A stretch of DNA of 64,000 bases from Morococcus cerebrosus (GTDB taxonomy: Bacteria > Pseudomonadota > Gammaproteobacteria > Burkholderiales > Neisseriaceae), in contig NZ_CP094242.1 in the NCBI RefSeq assembly GCF_022749515.1, positions 248,001 to 312,000 of the forward strand, given 5' to 3'. The translations under genes and the position numbers were made by a program. Below, piece by piece: positions 8,357-16,802 of the stretch. Position 1 is the stretch's first letter, and every line of letters begins with the position of its first letter. The notes below the pieces were generated by a model. It ran no database searches, was not told where the DNA came from, and was given only the letters and a program-made list of their open reading frames with translations.

Positions 8357-9448
8357 ATGGACAATCTGTTACCTAAAATTAAAACCATACGGGTTATGCT
8401 TCGTGATATGAATGAGCAGCAGGAAGCTGTATTCCGTATGGCTTTCAAAATGCACAATACGACGAATTATCAAATTATCGGTACGGATTCTGCTGAAAAG
8501 CCGGATTTGGTTCTGGTAGATACAGATACGGCTGACGGTATTGAGACTTGGAAAACGTTAAAAACCGAATATTCCGATATTCCAGTTGCGATGTTTTGCT
8601 CACAAGAACCTTCCGTGGAAACGCCATATCTCCCTAAACCGGTCAAATTTGATACCTTGTTTCCTGTATTGAGAAGTTTGGCTCAAGGTGGCAATGTTTT
8701 TAATCCTGCTGATAGTGAGGCAGCAAAACAAAATACTCAGGGTAATGGTAGTACAGAAGGGCGAAAAGCAACAATCAAACGGTTTAATCCGAATAAAGGA
8801 TTGTTGGGAGCATTGAAGTTCGCTAGTCAAGGCCATCAGGATATTGCCGTTTTACATGAGGGTAAGCCGGTATTGATAGTTTTCCCAAGTATTCAGCGTG
8901 TTTTGTTGACTGTTAATGCGCATGATTTGGAGGGGCTTTGTAAAGATGATAATCTTTCTGTGGTATGCAAAGTAGTACCTGATAATCCTCAATGGAAGGA
9001 GAAAGCCAAAGTTACCATTATGTCTTGTCTGTGGCAGATGGCGATTTGGACTGCACAAGGTCGTCTGATTTATCCGATGACCCCTCAAACTATTTTTACA
9101 TTGAAACGCTGGCCCAATCTGACCAGGCTGGCTCCAGTCCCTGAATCTATGAGGTTATCTGCCTTTCTAACTAAAACATCGGTTAATCTGAATATCCTCT
9201 ATAAGGTTATGCCGTTGGAGATGCCTGATATATTGAATTATCTTGCAGCTACCTCCGTAACCGGTTTCTTGGCAACGGACACTGAATACGCACACAATCA
9301 GACTAATGTTTCCGAACAAGTTGATGTAAATAGCAATGTGCCTGATAGTCAGATGGTAAAAGATGCTGAGAAGATTGCAGGACCGTCGCAAGAACAGCCA
9401 CGCGGACTGCTGCAACGATTGATGCGTAAGTTATTGGGAAAACGATAA
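8357..9448 (+). CDS. Receiver-like (CheY-fold) protein of the GTPase operon
   Basis: The 363-residue protein starts with a region shaped like a response-regulator receiver: LVLVDTD with Asp55, IPVAMFCS, and LPKPV with Lys94. The acidic pair of strand 1 is reduced to a single Asp17 (MLRDM), so it may be a non-canonical receiver. Residues 130-325 are unfamiliar and have no helix-turn-helix that I can recognise. It begins 24 bases after the FimV-like gene and ends 12 bases before the GTPase gene, so co-transcription is likely. Function is unknown. Signalling input to the GTPase is an inference. Confidence 0.65.
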   Translation: MDNLLPKIKTIRVMLRDMNEQQEAVFRMAFKMHNTTNYQIIGTDSAEKPDLVLVDTDTADGIETWKTLKTEYSDIPVAMFCSQEPSVETPYLPKPVKFDTLFPVLRSLAQGGNVFNPADSEAAKQNTQGNGSTEGRKATIKRFNPNKGLLGALKFASQGHQDIAVLHEGKPVLIVFPSIQRVLLTVNAHDLEGLCKDDNLSVVCKVVPDNPQWKEKAKVTIMSCLWQMAIWTAQGRLIYPMTPQTIFTLKRWPNLTRLAPVPESMRLSAFLTKTSVNLNILYKVMPLEMPDILNYLAATSVTGFLATDTEYAHNQTNVSEQVDVNSNVPDSQMVKDAEKIAGPSQEQPRGLLQRLMRKLLGKR

Positions 9449-9460
9449 GAAGGACATGTA

Positions 9461-9997
9461 ATGAAGGAAAATAAGATTATCTTTACCGGTCCGGTCGGAG
9501 TGGGTAAAACAACAGCTATTTCAGCTTTGTCGGATGAACCTCCTGTGCAAACGGACGCATCAGCTTCCGATATGACATTGGTGCGAAAAGGTTATACTAC
9601 TGTAGCAATGGATTATGGAGTTATTCATTTGGATGAAGAGGTGAAGGTCCACCTTTATGGTACACCGGGGCAGGAACGCTTTAATTTTATGTGGGAGATT
9701 TTAAGTCAAGGTAGTATGGGTTTGGTTCTACTTTTGGATAATACCCGTACTAACCCACTAAAAGACCTGCAATTTTTCTTAGAGGCTTTCCGTGAATTAT
9801 TGAAAAAAGCCCCGCTGGTTGTCGGTGTCACCAAGATGGATATTCGATCACTGCCAAGCGTTGACGTTTATCAGAAATACTTGGCTCAAAACAATTTTAA
9901 TGTGCCGGTATTTGAGATTGATGCTCGAAGAGAAGATGATGTAAAACAATTGGTAAGTGCAATGTTGTTCTCAATCGACCCGGGTTTAGAGGTATAA
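9461..9997 (+). CDS. Small Ras-like GTPase (MglA/CvnD type)
   Basis: The 178-residue protein is a single G domain: P-loop GPVGVGKT (10-17), TTVAMDYG switch I (46-53), GTPGQERF switch II (67-74), TKMD (124-127) and a G5-like EIDAR. Switch II has GTPG instead of DTAG, which recalls actinobacterial CvnD (conservon) and MglA-like proteins more than Ras itself. These proteins pair with Roadblock partners, and one is encoded 690 bases downstream. A regulatory GTP switch, perhaps for polarity or pilus function, is inferred from family and neighbours. Confidence 0.85.
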   Translation: MKENKIIFTGPVGVGKTTAISALSDEPPVQTDASASDMTLVRKGYTTVAMDYGVIHLDEEVKVHLYGTPGQERFNFMWEILSQGSMGLVLLLDNTRTNPLKDLQFFLEAFRELLKKAPLVVGVTKMDIRSLPSVDVYQKYLAQNNFNVPVFEIDARREDDVKQLVSAMLFSIDPGLEV

Positions 9998-10002
9998 AAT
10001 AA

Positions 10003-10644
10003 ATGGAATCGACTCTTTCTTTACAATCAAATTTATATCCTAAAGTTACACCGGCAGGGGCATATTATGCGGTGACGAGTGATACTCCCAGTGCCAGCCG
10101 CACTTTGTTATATAGTTTGCTGAAAGCAAGCCCGACAGAGGTTATCAGCAGTGAGAAAATTTTGGCATGGGCAGATACCAGTGATATCAATACCGCTTTG
10201 AATTTACTGTACCGCCTACAACGCCTTGAGTTTTTGTATGGTGATGAAAATGCCAGTAATGAGGATATGCATCTTACTGATGAGCAATTGCCTTCTGTAT
10301 TGGAGCAACTTTCAAGCTCAGGTAAGGCATTATTGGCAGACGAGAACGGATTGTATTTTGCAAATGCGAATTTTCATCACGAGGCTGCCGAAGAGTTGGG
10401 GCTTTTGGCCAGTGAAGTGACAAAGATGGACAGCAGCCATCGCCTATTAATCCGTAATAATCTGCATATTAATAATAATGCATGGGGTATTTGCGATCCT
10501 TCAGGACAAAGTGAGTTGACTTTCTTCCCTTTATATATCGGTAATACCAAGTTAATTTTGGTTATCGGCGGTATGCCTGATTTGAACAAGGAGGCATTTG
10601 TAACCTTGGTCAAAGTTTTATACCACCGCTATGGAAGCCGTTAA
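10003..10644 (+). CDS. Roadblock-like protein with N-terminal helical region
   Basis: The protein has 213 residues and starts 5 bases after the GTPase stop. Residues 1-95 are helical and could be a winged-helix type domain (SRTLLYSLLKASPTEVISSEKILAWADTSD is split by a likely turn). From about 105 the pattern GKALLADENGLYFANANF and ILVIGGMPDL resembles a Roadblock/LC7 fold, as found in GTPase partners. No enzyme motif is visible. By position it could be an effector or regulator of the GTPase. Confidence 0.6.
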   Translation: MESTLSLQSNLYPKVTPAGAYYAVTSDTPSASRTLLYSLLKASPTEVISSEKILAWADTSDINTALNLLYRLQRLEFLYGDENASNEDMHLTDEQLPSVLEQLSSSGKALLADENGLYFANANFHHEAAEELGLLASEVTKMDSSHRLLIRNNLHINNNAWGICDPSGQSELTFFPLYIGNTKLILVIGGMPDLNKEAFVTLVKVLYHRYGSR

Positions 10645-10683
10645 CACACTAGATACCGATTATTATTTTAGAATGGAATATGT

Positions 10684-11043
10684 ATGCAACAATTATTGAT
10701 TTCTGTATTGAGCGATTTGAATAATACCTCTCCTGATATTACTGCTTCAGCCGTTATTTCTACTGACGGTTTGCCTATTGCAACCATGTTGCCGTCGCAT
10801 TTAAATGCAGACCGTGTTGGTGCAATGTCAGCAACATTGCTGGCATTGGGTAACCGTTCCGTTCATGAGTTGGCTTGCGGTGAGCTTGATCAGGTTATGG
10901 TGAAAGGGAAGACCGGTTATATTTTGCTGAGTCAGGCAGGAGAAAACGCTGTTTTGGCTTTGATGGCAAGAGAGAGCGGTAAGCTGGGCTTGATTTTGTT
11001 GGATGCCAAGCGTGCTGCGAAGCATATTGCTGAAATTCTATAA
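10684..11043 (+). CDS. Roadblock/LC7 domain protein (MglB/CvnB-like)
   Basis: The 119-residue protein is a stand-alone Roadblock domain: an N-terminal helix, ASAVISTDGLPIATMLP, a central helix with GAMSATLLALGNRSVHEL, VKGKTGYILLSQ and a C-terminal helix. Proteins of this kind dimerise and act as activators or scaffolds for Ras-like GTPases (MglB with MglA, CvnB with CvnD). It is the last gene of the operon, 39 bases after the preceding one. The start has no strong Shine-Dalgarno (GGAATAT upstream). Confidence 0.85.
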   Translation: MQQLLISVLSDLNNTSPDITASAVISTDGLPIATMLPSHLNADRVGAMSATLLALGNRSVHELACGELDQVMVKGKTGYILLSQAGENAVLALMARESGKLGLILLDAKRAAKHIAEIL

Positions 11044-11099
11044 ATTCCGGTATTTATCTGTATTTTGGGAACTTACACCATTGTATTTTTAAAATAGTG

Positions 11100-11128
11100 T
11101 TGACGTAAGTTACTTCTTTCTCTATAAT
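11100..11128 (+). promoter_or_regulatory. Sigma-70 promoter of tRNA-Asn
   Basis: TTGACG and TATAAT are separated by exactly 17 bases, and the -10 ends 10 bases before the tRNA. Confidence 0.85.
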
Positions 11129-11138
11129 CCGGAATCTT

Positions 11139-11214
11139 TCCCCGATAGCTCAGTCGGTAGAGCGACGGACTGTTAATCCGCAGGTCCCTGGTTCGAGCCC
11201 AGGTCGGGGAGCCA
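11139..11214 (+). tRNA. tRNA-Asn (GTT)
   Basis: This is a 76-base cloverleaf with a TCCCCGA/TCGGGGA acceptor stem, anticodon loop CTGTTAA (anticodon GTT), T-loop GGTTCGAGCCC and an encoded CCA end. Confidence 0.97.
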
Positions 11215-11220
11215 AATATA

Positions 11221-11244
11221 AAAGCCTGATTATTTCAGGCTTTT
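11221..11244 (+). terminator. Terminator of tRNA-Asn
   Basis: AAAGCCTGA pairs with TCAGGCTTTT directly after the tRNA. Confidence 0.8.
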
Positions 11245-11256
11245 GCCGTATTCACT

Positions 11257-11290
11257 GAGAGGTCGTCTGAAATATTTCAGACGACCTCTC
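11257..11290. repeat. Perfect 34-base DUS palindrome
   Basis: GAGAGGTCGTCTGAAAT is followed directly by its exact complement. It is a second possible terminator after the tRNA and a strong double DUS. Confidence 0.85.
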
Positions 11291-11492
11291 AGCTTTTATG
11301 ATGTTTTAAATACGACGCATCCTTATTTATAGAAAACTTTCCAATCAGGAATACACAGCCTAATCCTTGCTTACTTAAGGAAAATGGTGGTTTAAGAACG
11401 TTTAGCGTTTAATTATGATGCTTGTACTGTTCTTACCTGGTTGCTTTTTATTAGATGTGTTCATTTATTAAATACAAGAAAATATATAGGGT

Positions 11493-12710
11493 GAGACCTT
11501 TGCAAAATTCCCCAAAATCCCCTAAATTCACACCAAGACATTTAGGGGATTTTCCATGAGCACCTTCTTCCGGCAAACCGCACAAGCCATGATCGCCAAA
11601 CACATCGACCGCTTCCCATTATTGAAGTTGGATCAGGTGATTGATTGGCAACCGATCGAACAATACCTGAATCGTCAAAGAACCCGTTACCTTAGAGACC
11701 ACCGCGGCCGTCCCGCCTATCCCTTGTTGTCCATGTTCAAAGCCGTCCTGCTCGGACAATGGCACAGCCTCTCCGATCCCGAACTCGAACACAGCCTCAT
11801 CACCCGCATTGATTTCAACCTGTTTTGCCGTTTTGACGAACTGAGCATCCCCGATTACAGCACCTTATGCCGCTACCGTAACTGGCTGGCGCAAGACGAC
11901 ACCCTGTCCGAATTGCTCAAACTGATTAACTGCCAACTGACCGAAAAAAACCTAAAAGTAGAGAAGGCATCCGCCGCCGTCATTGATGCCACCATTATTC
12001 AGACCGCCGGCAGCAAACAGCGTCAGGCCATAGAAGTCGATGAAGAAGAACAAGTCAGCGGCCAAACCACACCGAGTAAAGACAAAGATGCCCGCTGGAC
12101 AAAGAAAAACGGCCTCTACAAACTCGGTTACAAACAACATACCCGTACCGATGAGGAAGGCTATATCGAGAAACTGCACATCACCCCCGCCAATACCCAT
12201 GAGTGCAACCACCTGTTGCCTTTGTTGGAGGGTATTGCCGAAGGTACGACCGTCTATGCCGACAAAGGCTACGACAGTGCGGAAAACCGACAACATCTGA
12301 AAGAACATCGGTTGCTGGACGGCATTATGCGCAAAGCCCACCGCAACCGTCCGCTGACGGAAGCGCAAACCAAACGCAACCGATATTTGTCGAAGACCCG
12401 TTATGTGGTCGAGCAAAGCTTTGGTACGCTGCACCGTAAATTCCGCTACGCCCGGGCAGCCTATTTTGGTCTGCTCAAAGTGAGTGCGCAAAGCCATCTG
12501 AAGGCGATGTGTTTAAACCTGTTGAAAGCGGCTAACAGGCTAAGTGTGCCTGTTGCCGCCTAAAAGGCGGCCCGGATGCCTGATTATCGGGTATTCGGGG
12601 AGGATTAAGGGGGTATTTGGGTAAAATCAGGAGCAATTAGGAGCGGAAATAGACGAAAACCTGTGTTTGGGTTTCGGCTGTTGGGGGAAAAGGAATTTTG
12701 CAAAGGTCTC
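11493..12710 (+). mobile_element. IS1106-like insertion sequence (IS5 family)
   Basis: The element is 1218 bp with terminal inverted repeats GAGACCTTTGCAAAATTCC at both ends. It is flanked by the 5-bp direct repeat AGGGT (11488-11492 and 12711-12715). It sits in the gap between tRNA-Asn and prmC and disrupts no recognisable gene. The same terminal sequence bounds the ATR-like repeat at 61729-61909. Confidence 0.88.
11556..12563 (+). CDS. IS5-family transposase
   Basis: The intact 335-residue DDE transposase has an N-terminal DUF772-type region (PAYPLLSMFKAVLLGQWHSL, DYSTLCRYRNWL). The catalytic acids are in VIDATI, VYADKGYDS and the C-terminal VVEQSFGTLHRKFRYAR (Y-(2)-R-(3)-E-(6)-K type). 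The complete frame suggests the element could still move. The closest named relative I recall is neisserial IS1106. Confidence 0.92.
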   Translation: MSTFFRQTAQAMIAKHIDRFPLLKLDQVIDWQPIEQYLNRQRTRYLRDHRGRPAYPLLSMFKAVLLGQWHSLSDPELEHSLITRIDFNLFCRFDELSIPDYSTLCRYRNWLAQDDTLSELLKLINCQLTEKNLKVEKASAAVIDATIIQTAGSKQRQAIEVDEEEQVSGQTTPSKDKDARWTKKNGLYKLGYKQHTRTDEEGYIEKLHITPANTHECNHLLPLLEGIAEGTTVYADKGYDSAENRQHLKEHRLLDGIMRKAHRNRPLTEAQTKRNRYLSKTRYVVEQSFGTLHRKFRYARAAYFGLLKVSAQSHLKAMCLNLLKAANRLSVPVAA

Positions 12711-12988
12711 AGGGTATAGGATAAATGTGTAGTAGTTTTAAAGCGGTATTAAGGGATACGACCTTAAATAGTTTTTGTGTTTTTTCATCAAACGACATTT
12801 TCTATAGGGAAATCCTCACAAAGCCTCCAGTATTGTTATGTTTCCCGTCTTGATCCTGTTGCTTGATGCGCAAAAAAATCTACTTGGAAAATTAAATGTC
12901 GGCAAATCCAAGGAAATCTTGGAAGTATTTTATGTTTTAGCAGGCAGAGCTGATGGATAATGAGATGGAAATGAATGAAAGAAGAGTG

Positions 12989-13816
12989 ATGACATTAGAT
13001 GACTGGATACTGCAGTCTCCGCTACCGCGCATAGAGGCACGTATGCTTTTGCAAAAGGCGGGAGGTTACAGCCGTGTTCAATTAATAACGCAGGGAGCAG
13101 AAGCGATTCCGGCAGATATTTTCGCTTGGCTGGATAGTTTGGCGGAGCGTCGTCTGAACGGTGAGCCAATGGCTTATATCATGGGTGGCCGAGAGTTTTA
13201 TGGTCGTTGGTTTGAAGTCTGCCCTGATGTTTTGATTCCCCGTCCGGAAACCGAGCATTTGGTTGAAGCGGTTATCGAACATCTCCCAAAAAACGGACGG
13301 GTTTGGGATTTGGGTACCGGTAGCGGGGCGGTTGCTGTTACGGTGGCATTGGAACGGAAGGACGCAGAAGTACGCGCGTCTGATATTAGCAGGCAGGCTT
13401 TGGTTGTTGCCCGTCGAAACGCAGAAAATTTGGGTGCAGCAGTTGAGTTTGCATCAGGATCATGGTTCGATACAGATAAAACGTCGTCTGAAGACAAATA
13501 TCGTTTTGATGTTATTGTTTCCAACCCTCCTTATATTGAGGCAGATGACAGCCATTTGAATCAAGGAGATTTGCGTTTTGAGCCTCAAACGGCATTGACC
13601 GATTTTGCCGACGGCTTGACCTGTATTCGGGAGCTGGCACAGCGTGCGCCTGAATTTTTGAAAGAGGGCGGATGGTTGCTGTTGGAACATGGATATAACC
13701 AAGGTGGGGCAGTACGGCAGATTTTGTCGGAAAATGGTTTTACAGAGATTGAAACCCGGCAGGATTTGGCCTGTTTAGACAGGCTGACTTTGGGTGTCAG
13801 GCGGCATATTGAATAA
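12989..13816 (+). CDS. prmC: Peptide chain release factor N5-glutamine methyltransferase
   Basis: PrmC (HemK) methylates the GGQ glutamine of release factors RF1 and RF2 using SAM. The protein has an N-terminal helical domain (PRIEARMLLQ), the SAM site VWDLGTGSGAVAV and the substrate-amide motif SNPPYI. The start at 12989 (MTLDDW) is preceded by AGAAGAG and gives 275 residues, close to family length. An in-frame ATG at 12953 would add 12 residues. It stands alone between the IS element and a DUS terminator. Confidence 0.93.
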   Translation: MTLDDWILQSPLPRIEARMLLQKAGGYSRVQLITQGAEAIPADIFAWLDSLAERRLNGEPMAYIMGGREFYGRWFEVCPDVLIPRPETEHLVEAVIEHLPKNGRVWDLGTGSGAVAVTVALERKDAEVRASDISRQALVVARRNAENLGAAVEFASGSWFDTDKTSSEDKYRFDVIVSNPPYIEADDSHLNQGDLRFEPQTALTDFADGLTCIRELAQRAPEFLKEGGWLLLEHGYNQGGAVRQILSENGFTEIETRQDLACLDRLTLGVRRHIE

Positions 13817-13887
13817 GAGTTTTGGTGGTTTGAATAATAAAAAACTAAACGTCAAACCCGTACACACCAATACAGCCAGGAATTTAA

Positions 13888-13932
13888 AAAGGTCGTCTGA
13901 AAACCCAATTTTTGGTTTTCAGACGACTTTTT
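13888..13932. terminator. DUS hairpin between prmC and exonuclease III gene
   Basis: GGTCGTCTGAAAACC pairs with GGTTTTCAGACGAC, followed by TTTTTT. It lies between convergent genes. Confidence 0.75.
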
Positions 13933-13945
13933 TAAAGATTGCGCC

Positions 13946-14716
13946 TTACAAATCAAATTCAGCCACAACCGGCGCATGGTCGCTCGGGCGTTCTTGCGCG
14001 CGCGCGTCCAAATCGACATAAACGTCTTTCAACACGGCAGACAGGGCGGGGCTGATGAGCTGGTGGTCGATGCGCAGTCCGAGTTTGCGTTGAAACATTG
14101 CGCCGCGATAGTCAAACCAAGTGTAAAACGCGCCTTCGGGGTGGATTTGGCGCAGGCTGTCGGTCAAGCCCAGATCCAACAGATTTTTGAACCACTGTCT
14201 CTCGATGGATGAGCAGTGGATTTTTTCATGCCATTTTTCGGGGTCGTAGCAGTCGGCATCGGCTGGCGCGATATTGAAGTCGCCGAGCAAGACCAGTTTT
14301 TCGTGGCGCGTCATTTCGTCGCGGACAAATTCAGTCAATGCGGCAAACCATTGTTCTTTATATTGGAATTTCGGGCTGTCGAGGGCTTCGCCGTTGACGC
14401 AATAGACATTGATGACGCGCACGCCGTTGACGGTTGCGGCGATGATGCGGCGTTGCGGGTCGTCGGGCAGGGTAGGCAGGCCGACGTGTACGTCTTGCGG
14501 TTCGCTGCGGCTGATGATGGCGACGCCGTTGTAGGTTTTTTGTCCGCTCCAAACGCTGTGCCAGCCCATCATTTGCAGGGCGGCAGCGGGAAATTTGTCT
14601 TGGTCTAGCTTAAGCTCTTGCAAAACAAGGACATCAGGCTGATGGTCGGCAAGCCAGTTTTGCACCTGCGGCAGGCGCACGTTGAGGGAATTGACGTTCC
14701 AAGTGGTGATTTTCAT
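13946..14716 (-). CDS. Exodeoxyribonuclease III family enzyme, NExo-like
   Basis: The 256-residue protein belongs to the ExoIII/AP endonuclease family of base excision repair: NVNSLNVR (7-14), LQELKLD with catalytic Glu34, LGDFNIAP, and the final PSDHAPV His. The start at 14716 (MKITTWN) is fixed by the family's N-terminus. The frame is open further upstream without homology. Residue 167 is His (EKIHCSS). From memory, the meningococcal paralogue NExo has His at this position and acts as a 3' exonuclease, while NApe, with a smaller residue there, cuts abasic sites. An exonuclease role is therefore more likely. Confidence 0.9.
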   Translation of the reverse strand: MKITTWNVNSLNVRLPQVQNWLADHQPDVLVLQELKLDQDKFPAAALQMMGWHSVWSGQKTYNGVAIISRSEPQDVHVGLPTLPDDPQRRIIAATVNGVRVINVYCVNGEALDSPKFQYKEQWFAALTEFVRDEMTRHEKLVLLGDFNIAPADADCYDPEKWHEKIHCSSIERQWFKNLLDLGLTDSLRQIHPEGAFYTWFDYRGAMFQRKLGLRIDHQLISPALSAVLKDVYVDLDARAQERPSDHAPVVAEFDL

Positions 14717-14905
14717 GCGGATTCCGTGTGTGAGGGTCGTCTGAAAAGCGTTTCGGGCTTTTCGGGCAAAATAAGGACAAAACAAAAGCGGTTCATGAAA
14801 ACCGCTTTTGTTGGGTAAACGGGACGCTATTGTAACATTAGGGGATTTCGGCGGCTGCCGGTTTTGAAACAAAAATCCGTTTGAGAAAACAAGGCTCAAC
14901 AGCCT

Positions 14906-15187
14906 TTAGGCGGCTTTACGGTTTTCCAAATGGCGCAGCGTATCGAGGATGGCGGCGGCTTCTTCGGATACCAGCCTGTATTCGATGATGCGGTGGTAGC
15001 GGGTGAAATCGATCAGACCTTCGGAGCGCAGGCGTGCGAGGTGGTTGGAAACGGCGGTCGCAGGCTGTCCGAGCGCTTCGGATAATTCGGCAATGCTGCG
15101 TTCGCTGTCCATCAGCATGAACAAAATGGTCATGCGTTCGGGGTTGGCGATGAGTTTGAGAAGGGAAGAGAGACGTTTGGTTTCCAT
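14906..15187 (-). CDS. ArsR/SmtB-family transcriptional regulator
   Basis: This is a 93-residue winged-helix repressor type protein: ANPERMTILFML, then the helix-turn-helix SIAELSEALGQPATAVSNHLARL and a wing (RYHRIIEYRL). It contains no cysteine, so thiol-based metal or persulfide sensing of the CadC or BigR type is unlikely and the ligand is unknown. Upstream (15188 on) is a long AT-rich gap that would hold its promoter. No adjacent transporter marks its target. Confidence 0.88.
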   Translation of the reverse strand: METKRLSSLLKLIANPERMTILFMLMDSERSIAELSEALGQPATAVSNHLARLRSEGLIDFTRYHRIIEYRLVSEEAAAILDTLRHLENRKAA

Positions 15188-15747
15188 GATGTATGCCTTT
15201 CTATTCGTTAGCTTGATTTGAGGAGTATTACAAAAAGAAGATGATTGTGATTCTTTTTATATTTCTAAGAAATTTCAAATGCTTATGTTTGTAAGTGTAC
15301 CGCATTCAGGTGCAAAAGAGAGCATATGCGTTTAAATTTGCCGTAAATAATTGTTGTTTGGGCAAATCCCGAAGTATTTTAAAATGGGTAAAAGGGACGA
15401 TTTTTTAGAAATGAAAAACAGGCTTAATCTATATGAAAATAAAAACAGCAGAAGTATAGAATTAGGGTTTTATAAAAAATATTTATAAAACAATTAAATA
15501 TAAAAATAAAACTGTTCTTCGGTATTTGTATTGATAGTGGTTAGCTGTTTTGGAATATTAACGAAGTTTTAGGGAAAGTCTTATCGGTACGTTTTTAGTC
15601 TGTAAAAATTTTACAACAGTTACTATCAATTTTGTTATTTGATTTGAAGGTGCATCTTGATGGCAACGGCGTGCAGGCAGTCAACGAGGTATCGACTGCC
15701 TGCGTATTCGGCTATACAATCCGACCACCTTTCTTTGGTATACCTTT
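15188..15747. other. AT-rich gap between the ArsR gene and the lipid A acyltransferase gene
   Basis: No convincing gene is seen. The only structured element found is the hairpin at 15673-15703. Divergent promoters for the two flanking genes must lie here, but none is clear. Confidence 0.5.
15673..15703 (+). promoter_or_regulatory. Perfect 10-bp stem hairpin upstream of the acyltransferase gene
   Basis: GCAGGCAGTC (15673-15682) pairs exactly with GACTGCCTGC (15694-15703) around an 11-base loop. It ends 45 bases before the ATG at 15748 and has no T-tract, so an operator or 5' leader structure is more likely than a terminator. Confidence 0.45.
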
Positions 15748-16629
15748 ATGTATATTCTGATTACCTTTTTCTTCAAACTCTTCGCCGCCATGCCGCTGCG
15801 CCTGCTGCACGCATTGGCGGGCGTGTTGGGCTGCGCGGTTTATTATCTGCGCCGTGAGGATCGCGAACGCGTATTTGACAATATGCGGACAGCCGGTTTG
15901 CAGCCCGATGAAGCGGCGGTCAAGGCTGTGTTCCGCGAAACGGTCAAAGGCGGGTTGGAATTGCCCGTGGCTTTTTTCAGACGACCTGAAAGCATAGAAA
16001 AATTGTTTGTAGAAGTACGCGGATGGGAACATGTACAGGCTGCGTTGGATGCGGGCGAAGGATTGTTGTTTATTACCCCGCACATCGGCAGCTACGACCT
16101 TGCCGGACGATATATCAGCCAACGGCTTCCGTTTCCACTTACGGCGATGTACAAACCGCCGAAGCTCAAAGCGATGGATGAAGTCATGCAGGCGGGGCGC
16201 GTACGCGGTAAAGGTAAAACCGCACCGACCAGTATTCAAGGCGTTAAGCAGGTCATCAAAGCCTTGCGTGCGGGCGAAGCCACCATCATTTTGCCCGACC
16301 ATGTCCCCGCGCCCGAAGAAGGTGGAGACGGTATGTGGGCGGAGTTCTTCGGTAAACCGGCTTTTACCATGACGCTGGCAGGCAAGCTCGCACAGGTAAA
16401 AGGGGTCAAGGCATTGTTTTTCTGCGGAGAACGCCTGCCGCAAGGACGCGGGTTTGTCCTACATATCGAACCCTTACGCGGCGAACTGAACGGCAATAAA
16501 GAACACGATGCGCGGGTAATCAATGAAAATACGGAATATTGGATACGCCGGTTCCCGACGCAATATCTGTTTATGTACAACCGCTACAAACAGCCCGCAG
16601 GTGCGCCGGAGCCTCCCGGGCATGGGTGA
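15748..16629 (+). CDS. Lipid A biosynthesis acyltransferase (LpxL/HtrB family)
   Basis: The 293-residue inner-membrane protein transfers secondary acyl chains to lipid A precursors. It has an N-terminal membrane helix (MYILITFFFKLFAAMPLRLL), the catalytic H-X4-D motif as HIGSYD near residue 110, and the conserved ILPDHVPAP. Neisseria has two such enzymes (LpxL1 and LpxL2/MsbB types), and I cannot tell which this is. The phrase FFRRPE is encoded by a DUS inside the gene (about 15975). The start has no good Shine-Dalgarno. Confidence 0.88.
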   Translation: MYILITFFFKLFAAMPLRLLHALAGVLGCAVYYLRREDRERVFDNMRTAGLQPDEAAVKAVFRETVKGGLELPVAFFRRPESIEKLFVEVRGWEHVQAALDAGEGLLFITPHIGSYDLAGRYISQRLPFPLTAMYKPPKLKAMDEVMQAGRVRGKGKTAPTSIQGVKQVIKALRAGEATIILPDHVPAPEEGGDGMWAEFFGKPAFTMTLAGKLAQVKGVKALFFCGERLPQGRGFVLHIEPLRGELNGNKEHDARVINENTEYWIRRFPTQYLFMYNRYKQPAGAPEPPGHG

Positions 16630-16639
16630 AAAAATGTGA

Positions 16640-16685
16640 AAGGTCGTCTGAAAACCTGGGGTTTGAGTTTTCAGATGACCTTTTT
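16640..16685 (+). terminator. DUS hairpin after the acyltransferase gene
   Basis: AAGGTCGTCTGAAAACC is followed by an opposite DUS with one mismatch (TTTCAGATGACC) and TTTTTT. Confidence 0.7.
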
Positions 16686-16802
16686 TAATCATTTTTGTGG
16701 ACGGATTCCACGCGACGGTGCTTGTGTTGTCGGCAGACACCGTAGTGAGGGCTTTGTCCGCGAGCCACTCAAAATTTCAAACATCTGTCCGTCAATTATC
16801 TT

